This document shows, one piece after another, positions 9,647 through 20,266 of a stretch of 64,000 bases of DNA. A program made the position numbers and the translations under genes. Under the pieces are notes generated by a model that saw nothing but the letters and a program-made list of their open reading frames with translations, did not search any database and was not told where the DNA came from. Source of the DNA: Owenia fusiformis (lineage: Eukaryota > Annelida > Polychaeta > Sabellida > Oweniidae); assembly GCA_903813345.2 (NCBI GenBank), contig CAIIXF020000002.1, positions 18,240,813-18,304,812 on the forward strand, given 5' to 3'. The first letter of the stretch is position 1; each line of letters begins with the position of its first letter.

Positions 9647-9719
9647 ATGGGAAGTAAAAATATTTATATGGGCAAGAAAATAAAATAGCAGGAAACACAG
9701 ATGTAGAAAGAATGGAGTA

Positions 9720-9828
9720 GTGGAGTATATACATATTCTTTAAGAATAAATTGAATTTTGGTGTTTCGTATTTCAAAGCAGTTACCATCTTGACTTGGCC
9801 CAATGTGAAGTAGGAATGATTCAGGCAA
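9720..9828 (-). pseudogene. exon-like segment P, copy 2 (split by LINE)
   Basis: The portion of P left of the insertion in transcription order. It encodes PES-LLHIGPSQDG-type sequence; the remainder is at 5230-5259 on the other side of the LINE. See 11300-11443 for the uninterrupted copy. Confidence 0.5.
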
Positions 9829-9854
9829 CTATATAAGCACTAGATCCATGATCT

Positions 9855-10135
9855 TGGTCATCTTGTTCGTTGGTTGTCTGGTTAGTTGGTTGTTTGGTTC
9901 GTCAGATGAAGTGTTGGTTAGTTGATTGATTAATTAGTTAATTGGTTGGTTAGTTTTAACCTATTGGTTGGTCTGGTGGTTGTCTGGTTGGTTAGTTTGT
10001 TGGTTAGTAAGTTGGTTGGTTAGATTAAGCCTACAGTATTTGGTCATTTGTTGGTCGGTTGGATGTCTGGTTGGTCGGTTGGTTGGTTGGTTGGTTCTAT
10101 GATTGGTTGGTTGGTTGTCTGGTTGTTTGGCACCT
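9855..10135. repeat. TTGG-rich simple repeat, second copy
   Basis: Counterpart of 3825-4085 in the next tandem unit, slightly expanded (GGTCGGTTGGTTGGTTGG). Confidence 0.85.
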
Positions 10136-10520
10136 CCCCCCTCCTCTAGAGTGATGACTTCCCAAAAACTTGAATTAAGCAACCACGTCCACAATCAAAA
10201 GACCCCCATCACTCCATCAAATCAAACTAAATAAAAGAGACCCTCCAATGAAATTAAACTGGAACGGTACTGGAAGTAGCCCCCTCCTCAACAAACACAC
10301 TTGAGTGATTACCTTCCCAAAAACTTGAATTAAGCAACCCAAGCTAAAATCTAAAATTCCACCGCTCAAACAAACTAAAAAGTGACTTGAGACCCCCCAA
10401 TAAAAGTAGAACTGGAACAATACTGGAAGTAGCCCCCTGCTAATGGGATGCAAGTGATTGCAAGAGATGAAATTGTTAAAATGTGACATCTATGGTACAT
10501 GTAAGTCCTGAGAACTCGAC

Positions 10521-10588
10521 CTAGTCCTCTCGTGGAGAAAATGTGATTTCAACAGGACCGTCTTTTCGCAGTGACTTCACCATCTGTG
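10521..10588 (-). pseudogene. exon-like segment C, copy 3
   Basis: 68 nt, identical in arrangement to 4472-4539: acceptor TAG, QMVKSLRKDGPVEITF, SPRED, TAG stop. Confidence 0.45.
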
Positions 10589-10824
10589 CTACAAATAGAT
10601 AAAAACATGTTGTAGTACAGTAATTGTTATTTTAGCTAAAACTTTACATTAAACTTTACAATTTACTTTAAAAAACTTAAATTTACACTACTAAACATTT
10701 ACAGAATATTACAAAATTTAAAATTTATTTCTCCCAATTCGATATAAACCAGTAGACTTCCATATCTCTGATTTTGGAACATGAACTCTATCCCAGAAAA
10801 CCAACCACCACCCTCCCACTTTAC

Positions 10825-10905
10825 CTTAGAGTACAAGATCCTCCACCAAAGAATATGGGTTGGCCGACAAAAGTCCACCAGTAAATATCAAACTGAGAGG
10901 TGCCC
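10825..10905 (-). pseudogene. exon-like segment W, copy 3
   Basis: 81 nt with TAG acceptor and GTAAAG donor. Reads TSQFDIYWWTFVGQPI then FFGGGSCTL. Confidence 0.45.
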
Positions 10906-10941
10906 CTACACGTATGCAAAACCAGGAAAGGAATACTTAAC

Positions 10942-11031
10942 TTAGGTAACAGGAACATCGGTTGTAGTCATAAATGGCACGCAGTTGTTGTCGCCGTTGT
11001 GTCGTTCATCATCGGGCTCCTCATATCCAAG
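10942..11031 (-). pseudogene. exon-like segment B, copy 3
   Basis: 90 nt, intact 29-codon frame plus TAA. Compared with 4887-4976 it has D to Y and S to N changes and two synonymous GAC/GAT differences. Confidence 0.5.
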
Positions 11032-11095
11032 CTGAAAATGAACCTGAAAATAGACGAACTGAACTCATGTAATAATTGAATAAAAATGTACTTAT

Positions 11096-11246
11096 TTTGG
11101 TGCTTTGGTGACAGGAACACGAAGACCTCTCGCCCATGATACTGTAACAGTTTACGTGGACTGGACGTGATGGCTCAAAGTTGTCGAAAAACTGACCCAG
11201 CTGTCGCATTAACTTGGTGTGTTCGCTTCATCTCTCATAGTTGTAC
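11096..11246 (-). pseudogene. exon-like segment A, copy 3
   Basis: Same segment as 5041-5191, also with the donor changed to ATAAGT and the same small indels, so copies 2 and 3 share a recent ancestor. Readable: RQLGQFFDNFEPSRPV, GERSSCSCHQSTK. Confidence 0.45.
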
Positions 11247-11299
11247 CTGAAAGATACAAGAAAATGAAAAATACAACTAGGCTATACAACAATTGCAAG

Positions 11300-11443
11300 C
11301 AGATGTAATGTAGCTCTGTAGAAAGAATGGAGTAGTGGAGTATATACATAATCTTTAAGAATAAATTGAATTTTGGTGTTTCGTTTTTCAAAGCTGTTAC
11401 CATCTTGACTTGGCCCAATGTGAAGTAGGAATGATTCAGGCAA
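11300..11443 (-). pseudogene. exon-like segment P, copy 3 (longest open version)
   Basis: From an AG at 11444-11445 the frame reads LPESFLLHIGPSQDGNSFEK, NTKIQFILKDYVYTPLLHSF and YRATLHLL without a stop until past 11300. It is the best-preserved copy of P. A possible donor is GTATAT inside the segment; the true 3' boundary is not fixed. No family recognised. Confidence 0.4.
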
Positions 11444-11677
11444 CTATCACAGACCACATGTGAAAAATGAAACATGGCTTCATGGTACATTTGTTCATTA
11501 AATGAAATGAAGGCAGTTATCATTCGGTGTATTTCTTAGAAAAAATGTTTGCCAGACATTCATGTGCCAACAATGGAATTAGAATCTCAACAATTGAAAA
11601 TGTGTCGTTGTGGAATAACCGTACTGAACCAGAGAGCAAAATCATCAAATTATAGAACTGATTTTGTGTTACAGTAC

Positions 11678-11735
11678 CTTGAACAAAATGTAATTTCAAC
11701 AGGACCGTCTTTTCGCAGAGAATCCACCATCTGTG
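11678..11735 (-). pseudogene. exon-like segment C, copy 4 (with donor)
   Basis: 58 nt between a TAG acceptor and GTACTG donor: 2 bases, 18 codons (QMVDSLRKDGPVEITFCS) and 2 bases. It lies at the upstream edge of the tandem units, where sequence changes to that of the 13.7-36-kb array at 11741. Confidence 0.45.
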
Positions 11736-11740
11736 CTACT

Positions 11741-12500
11741 GTAACATCCCCTCAACTCGTTGTGGTAGCGTGGTTAAAAGAGAGGTAAAGGTTATTTGTT
11801 AAAATTATGAATTTTATATTCTATGTTAATTATGGGGGGGGGGTGTAAATCATCTGTCTTTACAAGGATTTTTTGCAAAAGAAAGATGGCGTTCTAATAA
11901 AAATCTCCTCATCTTGATTATACTTGGAATTGTCTCATGAAAGGGGAGATAATATCACCTTAAGAAATATAACACGACAAAATAAATAAAGAAACATATT
12001 TACAGGTGCACATTTTTAAGATATAAAACAAAAACACGAGTTTCATGGTTGGAAATTTGCAATATGAATGCCGGAGTATATGTAAAAGGGATACTGGGCA
12101 ACTTTTGGGCCAGAGCATTATATACATTTCAAGGTAACTTTCATGTTAAATCTCCAATGTCACCAAACATATTATCAAATAGAGTTATAATACTGCAAAA
12201 TCGATTGAAACTCAGGAGATATATCCATTAGCAGCCTTACAGCTGACATCTAAACAGAACACAAACCAAACTTATCAACTGAGGAAAACCTTACGCCGAA
12301 TTACTATACTAACTTTACAAATAAAAGTATTTTACACCTAATACTGATACCAAAATATGATAACATAAATACTCTGAATACAGAAGTTGTGATTAAAGTA
12401 AATTGCTTATAATTAATGCTTATTACAGGATCAGTCTGCACTATTTGCACTTTAATATCAATATGTCATCACTGAAAAGTATGTATCTGGAGACTGGAAT
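11741..12500. repeat. outlying copy of the array's right-hand end
   Basis: Starting at TAACATCCCCTCAACTCGTT the sequence matches 34618-34920 and then, with deletions, 35687-36320 (for example CGAATTAC.ATACTAACTTTA and the following ~120 bp at 12297 and 36097). The same start recurs at 17897, 24026 and 26483. The 22-kb array is thus bracketed by related sequence in direct orientation. Confidence 0.75.
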
Positions 12501-13734
12501 ATTGCTGCATTCTTCTCTGGAACTGCAATATCGAAGTTCAATAGTTCATTCACTGCAGTTTGTTATCTGACATCAATCTTGTCAATGCACCAAATGTTCA
12601 AACTTCATGCATTTGAGATTATTTCTCAGTGTTCTTTAATGCTCGGTAGATTCCCATAAAAATAAATGAGAGGTTGACAGGTCTGTAAATCGTAGTGGTG
12701 AATCTTCAGCTTGCATCTGGTTAAGTTGACATCATCTGGTTAAGTTGACATCTTCTGTTCTGCAACCCTGAAACATCGCTATACTGACTTCCTATCATGA
12801 AATAGCAATATACCAGATAGTAAACCAATAACGGGACAGGGTCACACCATCGGTACATAAGCCAATTTTTTCATATTCTCACAAATATGAATTGATATGA
12901 TATAAGGAACAAAGGACACAACATGTTATCTACATGGGGAATCGAGTTGGTCAACACACTTCCATGGGGATTATGATATCGGTCTTGGGTAATTCGTAAC
13001 ATTAGGATAAATACTACAACATTGGTTTCCAGGTATCTTGGAACATTGGGATTCTCCTATAGGACATCCAATCTTATCGGGGTTCACTTGGACTTTTGGA
13101 TTAATAATGAGATTCTGTTTCATAGAAACAATATGAATATTCAAGTTTCATAAAAACATTTTTATTTGAATTCGATCATCACCACGGGACAAATGGCTCA
13201 ATCTTTTGGAAATATGTGGAATAATGGGACAGCTCGGACTATCAAGCAATACTACTACAGTCTTTATTAGAACATCACTGTGTGGCTTGATCTACTTGAA
13301 TAACATCCACCTTGTTAATTCATTAAGACAAATGTATTACTGTTCCGGGACTGTTTATATTCTATAAGAATATAATATTTACATTATGCAGTTATGTACA
13401 CTATCTCAGGGGCTATTCTAACCAGTCTTAATCACTACCTTGAATTCTTTACCCAAGGCAGCGAAAGTTTTGGGAAAAGTATCCTTTCTACATCGGTAAA
13501 ATTGCTGATTTATAGAGAGACAATGGAATCTGACGGATTTCATGACTATGGCTATCTGAAGGGACCTTATAAGACCGCATGGCCTAACAGTGGAGAACAC
13601 TGCCTAATCATATAGACATTACTACCTTAACTTATAGGCAATAACACACCTGAATTTCGTATCATCGGACCCTTGACTATTCACACAGATCTCATGTGGG
13701 CTGGGATGAGATCTTAAATACTGGTGTAACACCC
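12501..13734. other. no gene recognised
   Basis: Apparently single-copy AT-rich DNA. Open runs at 13394-13615 on both strands have no family motif or splice support. Confidence 0.5.
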
Positions 13735-14047
13735 CAGGGGCAGTGCGCTCCGCATATAAGTGTTGGTAGCGTAGCAAATAAAATAGCACAACTTACTCCC
13801 GGGGGTGCCACGGGTAATCCCCAAATGACGCTCCCTCACTGAAGCCGCCAAACGGGAAAAAGCAAACAGACTAATTGATTTAATTTTAATATCAAATAAT
13901 AGAGCATATAACTTTTATTTACTAAAATTACATGATTTTGCTTGATAATAATGAATTGCAAGAATTAATATGAAATGTAATACAGATCAAGAAGAATTAC
14001 AGATGCGCTAATAGGTGAGAAGGGTGAAGTAGCGCAGATAAATGTAA

Positions 14048-14185
14048 TGTCATGTTGCGACTTCTTAGCCGCTCTCCCGCGGGAGAACTGGCAGCGCTGC
14101 TAGGTTGGATGATTGCTCCTAGTGCGGCTACATTCCCAACGCTTGGCCAAGCGGGAGGGGGTAGCGCAGAAAGACAGCAACATTC
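14048..14185. repeat. GC-rich palindromic core (module 3), first of ten copies
   Basis: About 135 bp, markedly GC-rich against an AT-rich background. Copies start near 14048, 16161, 19228, 20170, 22287, 25121, 28431, 30400, 32259 and 33207. It strings together self-complementary blocks: TCTCCCGCGGGAGA, GCAGCGCTGC, CGCTTGGCCAAGCG and a distal TAGCCGC/GCGGCTA pair enclosing the first two. It could fold as a branched structure with a 7-bp closing stem. It lacks a T-loop, so it is not a tRNA. Function unknown. Confidence 0.75.
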
Positions 14186-14829
14186 CAATACCAGCCATGA
14201 CTTACAAAATGAAATCAAATAATGTAAATTGAATTATCATTTGATAAAGGATACTATATGTAGATGCTCAGTCCAGGATATTGCAGATATGAATTGTTGA
14301 AACTATTTGGTGATTTTAACTTTTCAGAAAACATTGTTCTTTCAAACATAAAATGCATGAAATTACACTGGAATGAATTGAAAGATGATTTGCTTACCAA
14401 AACAATGGGTCATCCAAATAATATCCGAATTATATCCAATTAATGTGATTTAATCCATAAAATTAAGATAAAAGAGAAAACTAAAAACGACATCTTGTCT
14501 CTGCAAAATCCCAGCAGAAGAGACAGTTGGTTCGAACTGAGCATGGAACTAAAATTTTACTGTCATGAATATAATACCTAAATATAATTATTTGACAAAT
14601 CTAACTGAGAAATTGAATTTGCATCTGATAGGTGACTATTGAACCTTCTGTACAGGGCTTTAGAATTAATACCAGGAGTATACAAAATAAATCCGAGACA
14701 GGTTCCAATAATTAATAATATTCAAAGATTTGTCTGAATAAAGTGAGATTATTATAAAATGATGACAAATCTAATATCTTATAAAGAAAAAGTAACGGCA
14801 CAAAAATATTACATTATTGGAAAGTCGTT

Positions 14830-15995
14830 ACAATACAATACATGTGCTCATCAGAATAACCATCTAACAGACAGTCTTAGATGCAAGATATTGCTATCTT
14901 TCATCCTCAAAAGTCACACGTGCAAGATGACTTGTGACATCACTGGTTTATAAACATCAAGAACATGGCAACGGATGCACAATTGCTATAGAGTTATGAG
15001 GTTCCATATCCATCAACCAAAAGGTATGCCATATGTGCAAAGTATTGTTCTGAATTTTCGAATTTGGTGTTGAATTACTGTACTCATACCTTAATATGAG
15101 GCCTAAAATTGTCTGCTGGTTGCCTAGAGACCAATATTCCAGCAGAATTTGATAACCGAATCGAATTTTTCGTACTGCATAGGGCAAACAATGATTTAAA
15201 ATCACTTTCAACCCTTTTGTGTGTATAAGAATGGTCATAAGAGGCCCGTGGAGGGTCCTAAATGAAAGAAAGCCCTCTGAAATTCCGTCAAAATTGCAGG
15301 TTATTTCTTCATTTTTTTGATAAAGTTACATGATTTTGAGGTCCCATATCTCACTGTAATTGCTACAATGTAGCAATTTTTCATGTTTGGGCGAAATGGC
15401 CAAATTTCAGCCAAAATCCTCGGAATATAGGGCCTTTGTCAGATTTAGTCAATGATGCAAAAATGATATTTTCTGCCAAAAAATTTGCAGAGACAAAAAT
15501 CAGTGTGATCTCATAAAACATTAAGGTATGAGGTTCCATATCCATCCGCCAAAAGGTATGACCCCTATATAGTCCATTTAAAAACTTGTGGTTTTGTTCT
15601 AAATAATGCAATAATTGGCTTCTAGGGTACCTAGTATGCCACTATTTGGTATCAAAATAAAGCGGAGGAGTTCAACTTTCATTTGAATTTCGATAATAGC
15701 GATGCAGGTCAAAATAGTTCCGACGTGATCATGTTTACTACGCGTTTGCCCGTCATCTCAGAATTGAAGAATTGTTAGCAAACGCGAGTTACAATAAATT
15801 GACGCTGATATCTCAAAAAGTAGCCTGACTCCCTATGATTTGATGTAGATCAGTCGAACCCCTATATGAACAGGTACATTATTATATATAACACTATGGG
15901 GGGTAAACGTTTTAAAGTTGATCACGAACGCCATATGTGCAAAGTATTTTTCTGAATTTTTGAATTTGGTGTTGGATTACGGTACTCATACCTTA
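14830..15995. repeat. ~1.2-kb block found only in the 6.1-kb duplicates
   Basis: Sister modules run straight from ATTACATTATTGG to GGGTCGTTACACTGG, but here an extra block is inserted. It contains a direct repeat (CATATGTGCAAAGTATT at 15029 and 15930) and an inverted pair (ACTCATACCTTAATATGAGG near 15082 against TTAAGGTATGAGGTTCC near 15522). No coding evidence. It may be a decayed mobile element. Confidence 0.55.
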
Positions 15996-17042
15996 ATGTG
16001 ATTTAATCCATTAAATTAAGTTAGAAGAGAAAACCAAAAAGCTCATCTTGTCTCTGCAAAATCCCAGCAGAAGAGACAGTTGATTCGAACTGAGCATCGA
16101 ACTAAAAGTCACTTTGGAAGGAAAAAGACAAAGGGGGCGCGGCTATCGCGATGGTAATGTCATGTTGCGACTTCTTAGCCGCTCTCCCGGGGGAGAACTG
16201 GCAGCGCTGCTAGGTTGGATGACTGCTCCTAGTGCGGCTACATTCCTAACGCTTGACCAAGCAGGAGGGGTAGCGCAGAAAGACAGCATCTTTCCAATGC
16301 CAGCCATGACTTACAAAATGAAATCACTTAATGTAAATTAAATGATCATTTGATAAAGGATACTCTATGTAGATGCTCGGTCCATGTACTCGAATAAATT
16401 GAAAGATGATTTGCTTACCAAAACAATGGTTTATCAAAATAATATCCGAATTATATCCAATTAATGTGATTTAATCCATAAAAATAAAAGAGAAAACTAA
16501 AAACCACATCTTGTCTCTACAAAATCCCAGCAGAAGAGAAAGTTGGTTCGAACTGAGCATGGAACTAAAATTTTACTAGCATGAATCTAATGGCTAAATA
16601 TTATTACTTGACAAATCTAACTGAGAAATTGAGTTTGCATCTGATAGGGGACTGTTGAACCTACTGTACAGGGCTTTATAATTAATACCAGGATCGGAGT
16701 ATACCAAATAGCTAGATCTGAGACAGGTTCCATTAATTAATAATATTTAAAGATTTGTCTGAATAAAGTGAGATTATTATAAAATGATTACAAATCTAAT
16801 ATCTTATAAAGGTAACGGCACAAAAATATTACATTATTGGTGGGTCGTTACACTGGTATATACATCATATTTCTTATTTAAATAAGAGCACCTGAATACT
16901 CAACTTATCGGGTCGGGTAGGGTCTGGTGTACGCACTGTGGTTAGGACATGTGACATGTTCTGTTGGTGGAGAGACAACAGAATTAGTTATAATTGATGC
17001 CAGGGGTATTGACATCATTGACTATTGGAGATTCGGATACAG

Positions 17043-17370
17043 TTAGCAGTTATGACCCTATCATTGAATATATGCCTGAGGTCTGTCACCAATATAGCCC
17101 GAGCTTGCGAGGGTTATATTACGACAGACCGAAGGCATATATTCAATGATACGGACATAACTGTTGTATAACATACTTTTATATCATGGCTACGTTATAT
17201 CAATGACGCCACGTGTCTGTGTGCGAGTGAAATTAGGAAGAAATGAAACCTGACGTCCCAATGACGTCATAAGATTGTCATGGTAAAAGGTTTGGCGGCT
17301 ATACAGGAATATATAGCCGACCTTCAGCTCCATTGACTTCAATACAAATGCTTCGCTGGGTATGTAATAC
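17043..17370. mobile_element. 328-bp hairpin insertion, copy 1
   Basis: Starts TTAGCAGTTATG and ends GGGTATGTAATAC. The left third is a long hairpin: ATCATTGAATATATGCC pairs with GGCATATATTCAATGAT, around an inner AATATAGCCC/GGGTTATATT stem. A second small hairpin (CGGCTATA/TATAGCCG) lies near 17297-17325. The empty site GATACAGTGTGGAAT survives at 34085 (and in variant form at 25960 and 31151), showing a clean insertion without target duplication. Confidence 0.85.
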
Positions 17371-20266
17371 TGTGGAATATATCACATTTTATGACTGATA
17401 TTATTGGACACAGTCTGTGACGTACTTGGACTTTAAGGTAACATTTACAGGGACGTGCATTGCCTCGTATGGGTGCGGGCGTACCCAAGCTATCTCTCAA
17501 AAGCTCATCATGTCCATCATGACAAACAAAAAAGAGAAACTCACAAACAAGGGATTGACGGGGATATTAATATATCATGATAATTTGTTACAAGGGCCTT
17601 TATGGGCTTCGTTCAAGTATCAGTGGTTTCACTGTAATGGAATAAATGATATGCAAAGTGGGGAAAACATACCATAAGGGTGTATAATGGAGGCGGCCAC
17701 TTTAACAGGAAGTAGGTTTAGAGAAAAACTACTTCATCAATCAAAAGGGACAGTCCCTATGGTAAGCTATGGGGACTGGGTGGACTGAATAGTCTCACTG
17801 TAGGTAACTAAAAACGGACATGGAATCCGGACATGGAAAAATGTGGGTCTCGATAGGGCGGGGCCTATCAAAATTCCGACGCTGCCAGTCAGGGTAACAT
17901 CCTCTCAACTCGTTGTGGTAGCGTGGTTAAAAGAGAGGGAAATCTTATTGGTTAAAATTATGAATTTCATATTCTATGTTAATTATGGGAGGGGGGTGTA
18001 AAGCATCTGTCTTTACAATGAGTCTTATAGGTAATAAACTTTTATGTCAAAAGAAAGATGGCGTTCTGGTAATTATCTCTTCATCTTGATTATACTTGGA
18101 ATTGTCTCATGAAAGGGGGATGATATCACCTTAAGAAATATAACACGACAAAAGTTTGAAATAAAGAAACATATTTATTTCAACACAGACAATATCTTGT
18201 ACATTCCAAAAGTATTCTACCAAAGTGCAGCTCGGGTGATGCAAGCGCACTTTTAAAGGCAAATAACTCTTAGCCTGGATATATGTGAAACAATGCATGA
18301 TTTTCTGCACGCAGGGCATCATATTTCGGCATCATTCCACGAGTTTTCAATCTTCCCTTGATACATATTGTAAGACACATATATCAGCCAGCAAGGTGAA
18401 GATATGAAACACTGCACATGTACATTCATTAAAATACAACTCAATGAAGTACATGTACGCTTGTGGCGCAATCCATTGGCTAACCAATTGAAATTGAAAA
18501 TTTCATTGATTTAGATGTGCATAGTACATAGGTAAATCAAAGTCATTAGCTTCCCAGATATATAATTATATAGTACAAAATGATCAACTTAGCTGCAGTA
18601 TATATGTACATGGTACAAAATGCCCACTAAGCTACTATGTACACAGTACAGAATGGTAAGAATCAGCACATGTGAGTGCGATCCAAATTGACGAATCCTA
18701 AGGCTTACCAATAGCCAAAGGAACCGGCTCTTATGCATGTGACGTGACTAAAATCACCATGTCACAACCATGGGATAATGAAGTGCAATCAAAATGCGCA
18801 TATTGCAGCACAATCAAGGTGTGCTAAAATAAAACAGCTGCACAAATACAAGAGCGGCACTGTGAAGGCGCTTGATGCAACGGCTGCCTGACCAATGTAG
18901 CCCCCCCCCAGGGGCAGTGCACTCTTTGCATATTAGTGGTGGTAGCGTAGCAAATAAAATAGCACAGCTTACTCCTGGGGGTGCCACGGGTAATCCCCAA
19001 ATGACGCTTCCTCACTGAAGCCGCCAAACGGGAAAAAGAAAACAGACTAATTAATTTAATTTTAATATCAAATAATAGAGCATATAATTTATTATTTACT
19101 AAAATTACATGATTTTGCTTGATAATAATGAAATAAATTGCAAGAACTAATATGAAATGTAATACAGATCAAGGAGAATTACAGATGCGCTAATAGGTGA
19201 GAAGGTTAAAGGAGCGCAGATAAATAAAATGACATGTTGCGACTTCTTAGCCGCTCTCCCGGGGGAGAACTGGCAGCGCTGCTAGGTTGGATGATTGCTC
19301 CTAGTGCGGCTACATTCCCAACGCTTGGCCAAACGGGAGGGGGTAGCGCAGAAAGACAGCAACATTCCAATGCCAGTCATGACTTACAAAATGAAATCAA
19401 TTAATGTCAATTAAATGATCATTTGATAAAGGATACTATATGTAGATGCTCAGTCCAGGATATTGCAGATATGAATTGTTGAAACTATTTGGTGATTTTT
19501 AGTTTTGAATTGAAAGATGATTTGCTTACCAAAATGCTTAATCCAAATAATATCCGAATTATATCCAATATCCCAGATGCGAGTAGAAATAAGCTTGATT
19601 TACGTCATTAAAAATTCACAATTCAGTCAAACTGATGTCATATTTGGAATCTACATGTCAAATTACATTTAGAAATGTGGTTTTGAAAAGAGTTTATCAT
19701 CTTTGAAAATTTAATTTTTGAAAATGTGACTTCTAGGTCGGGGAGATTCCCCATAGACCCCATGTTGTGAAACCACAAAAAGGGAAATATCTTTCTTGTG
19801 CTGGGCAGATAATATTTTCTTTTACTGGACATATTTTAATTTGTATAACCATCAGATACATAGGGGTAATATGAAAAGTGAACCACTAAAACTGGTGCAT
19901 ATTCAAGTTTAAGGGAATTTTTTAATACCCTGCTATGTTACTTCCCCCGAATCAGCCACCTGGTGGCGAAACTGGTAACTACCTACTCGCATCTGAGTAA
20001 TTAATGTGATTTAATCCATAAAATTAAGATAAAAGAGAAAACTTAAAACCACATCTTGTCTCTGCAAAATCCCAGCAGAAGAGACAGTTGGTTCGAACTG
20101 AACATGGAACTAAAATTTTACTGGCATGAATCTAATAGCTTAATATAATTACTTGACAAATCTAACTGAGAAATGTCATGTTGCGACTTCTTAGCCGCTC
20201 TCCCGGGTGAGAACTGGCAGCGCTGCTAGGTTTGATGACTGCTCCTAATGCGGCTACATTCCCAAC

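Larger units (their letters stand above)
5260..9705 (-). mobile_element. non-LTR retrotransposon (LINE), ~4.4 kb
   Basis: On the minus strand the element runs from a 5' junction near 9705, through a long endonuclease-reverse transcriptase frame, a ~1-kb 3' region with tandem repeats, to a microsatellite tail of ATAC units (5256-5275). It interrupts segment P of the tandem unit: ...CTCTGTA at 5259 and GAAAGAATGG at 9706 are contiguous in the sister unit (near 11320). Any target duplication is short (TGTA) or obscured by a small deletion. No ORF1 is present, so the copy is either 5'-truncated just before the enzyme frame or from an ORF1-less family. One TGA is the only break seen in ~1,176 codons, so insertion is probably recent. 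Confidence 0.93.
14141..19005. repeat. 4.9-kb segment of the 6.1-kb tandem duplication, copy 1
   Basis: Nearly identical to 20267-25124: offset 6,126 bp at the left end and 6,119 at the right, with only scattered substitutions and a few small indels (e.g. near 18195 and 18410). Both copies carry the 328-bp hairpin element at the same relative place. Confidence 0.93.

Noticed and set aside
13997-14218. Recurring 60-112-codon minus-strand frames in module 3
   Set aside because: Recurs because the repeat recurs; indels between copies are not frame-preserving and there is no domain.
14526-14545. TTGGTTCGAACTGAGCATGG and TTGGCCAAGCGGG as Pol III B and A boxes of a tRNA or SINE
   Set aside because: The B-box-like string differs at its 3' end (no TCC), the boxes are in wrong spacing (~370 bp) and no cloverleaf or poly-A/SINE tail is present.
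14957-15238. 93-codon frames identical at 15.0 and 21.1 kb
   Set aside because: Identity reflects the near-identical 6.1-kb duplication, not conservation.
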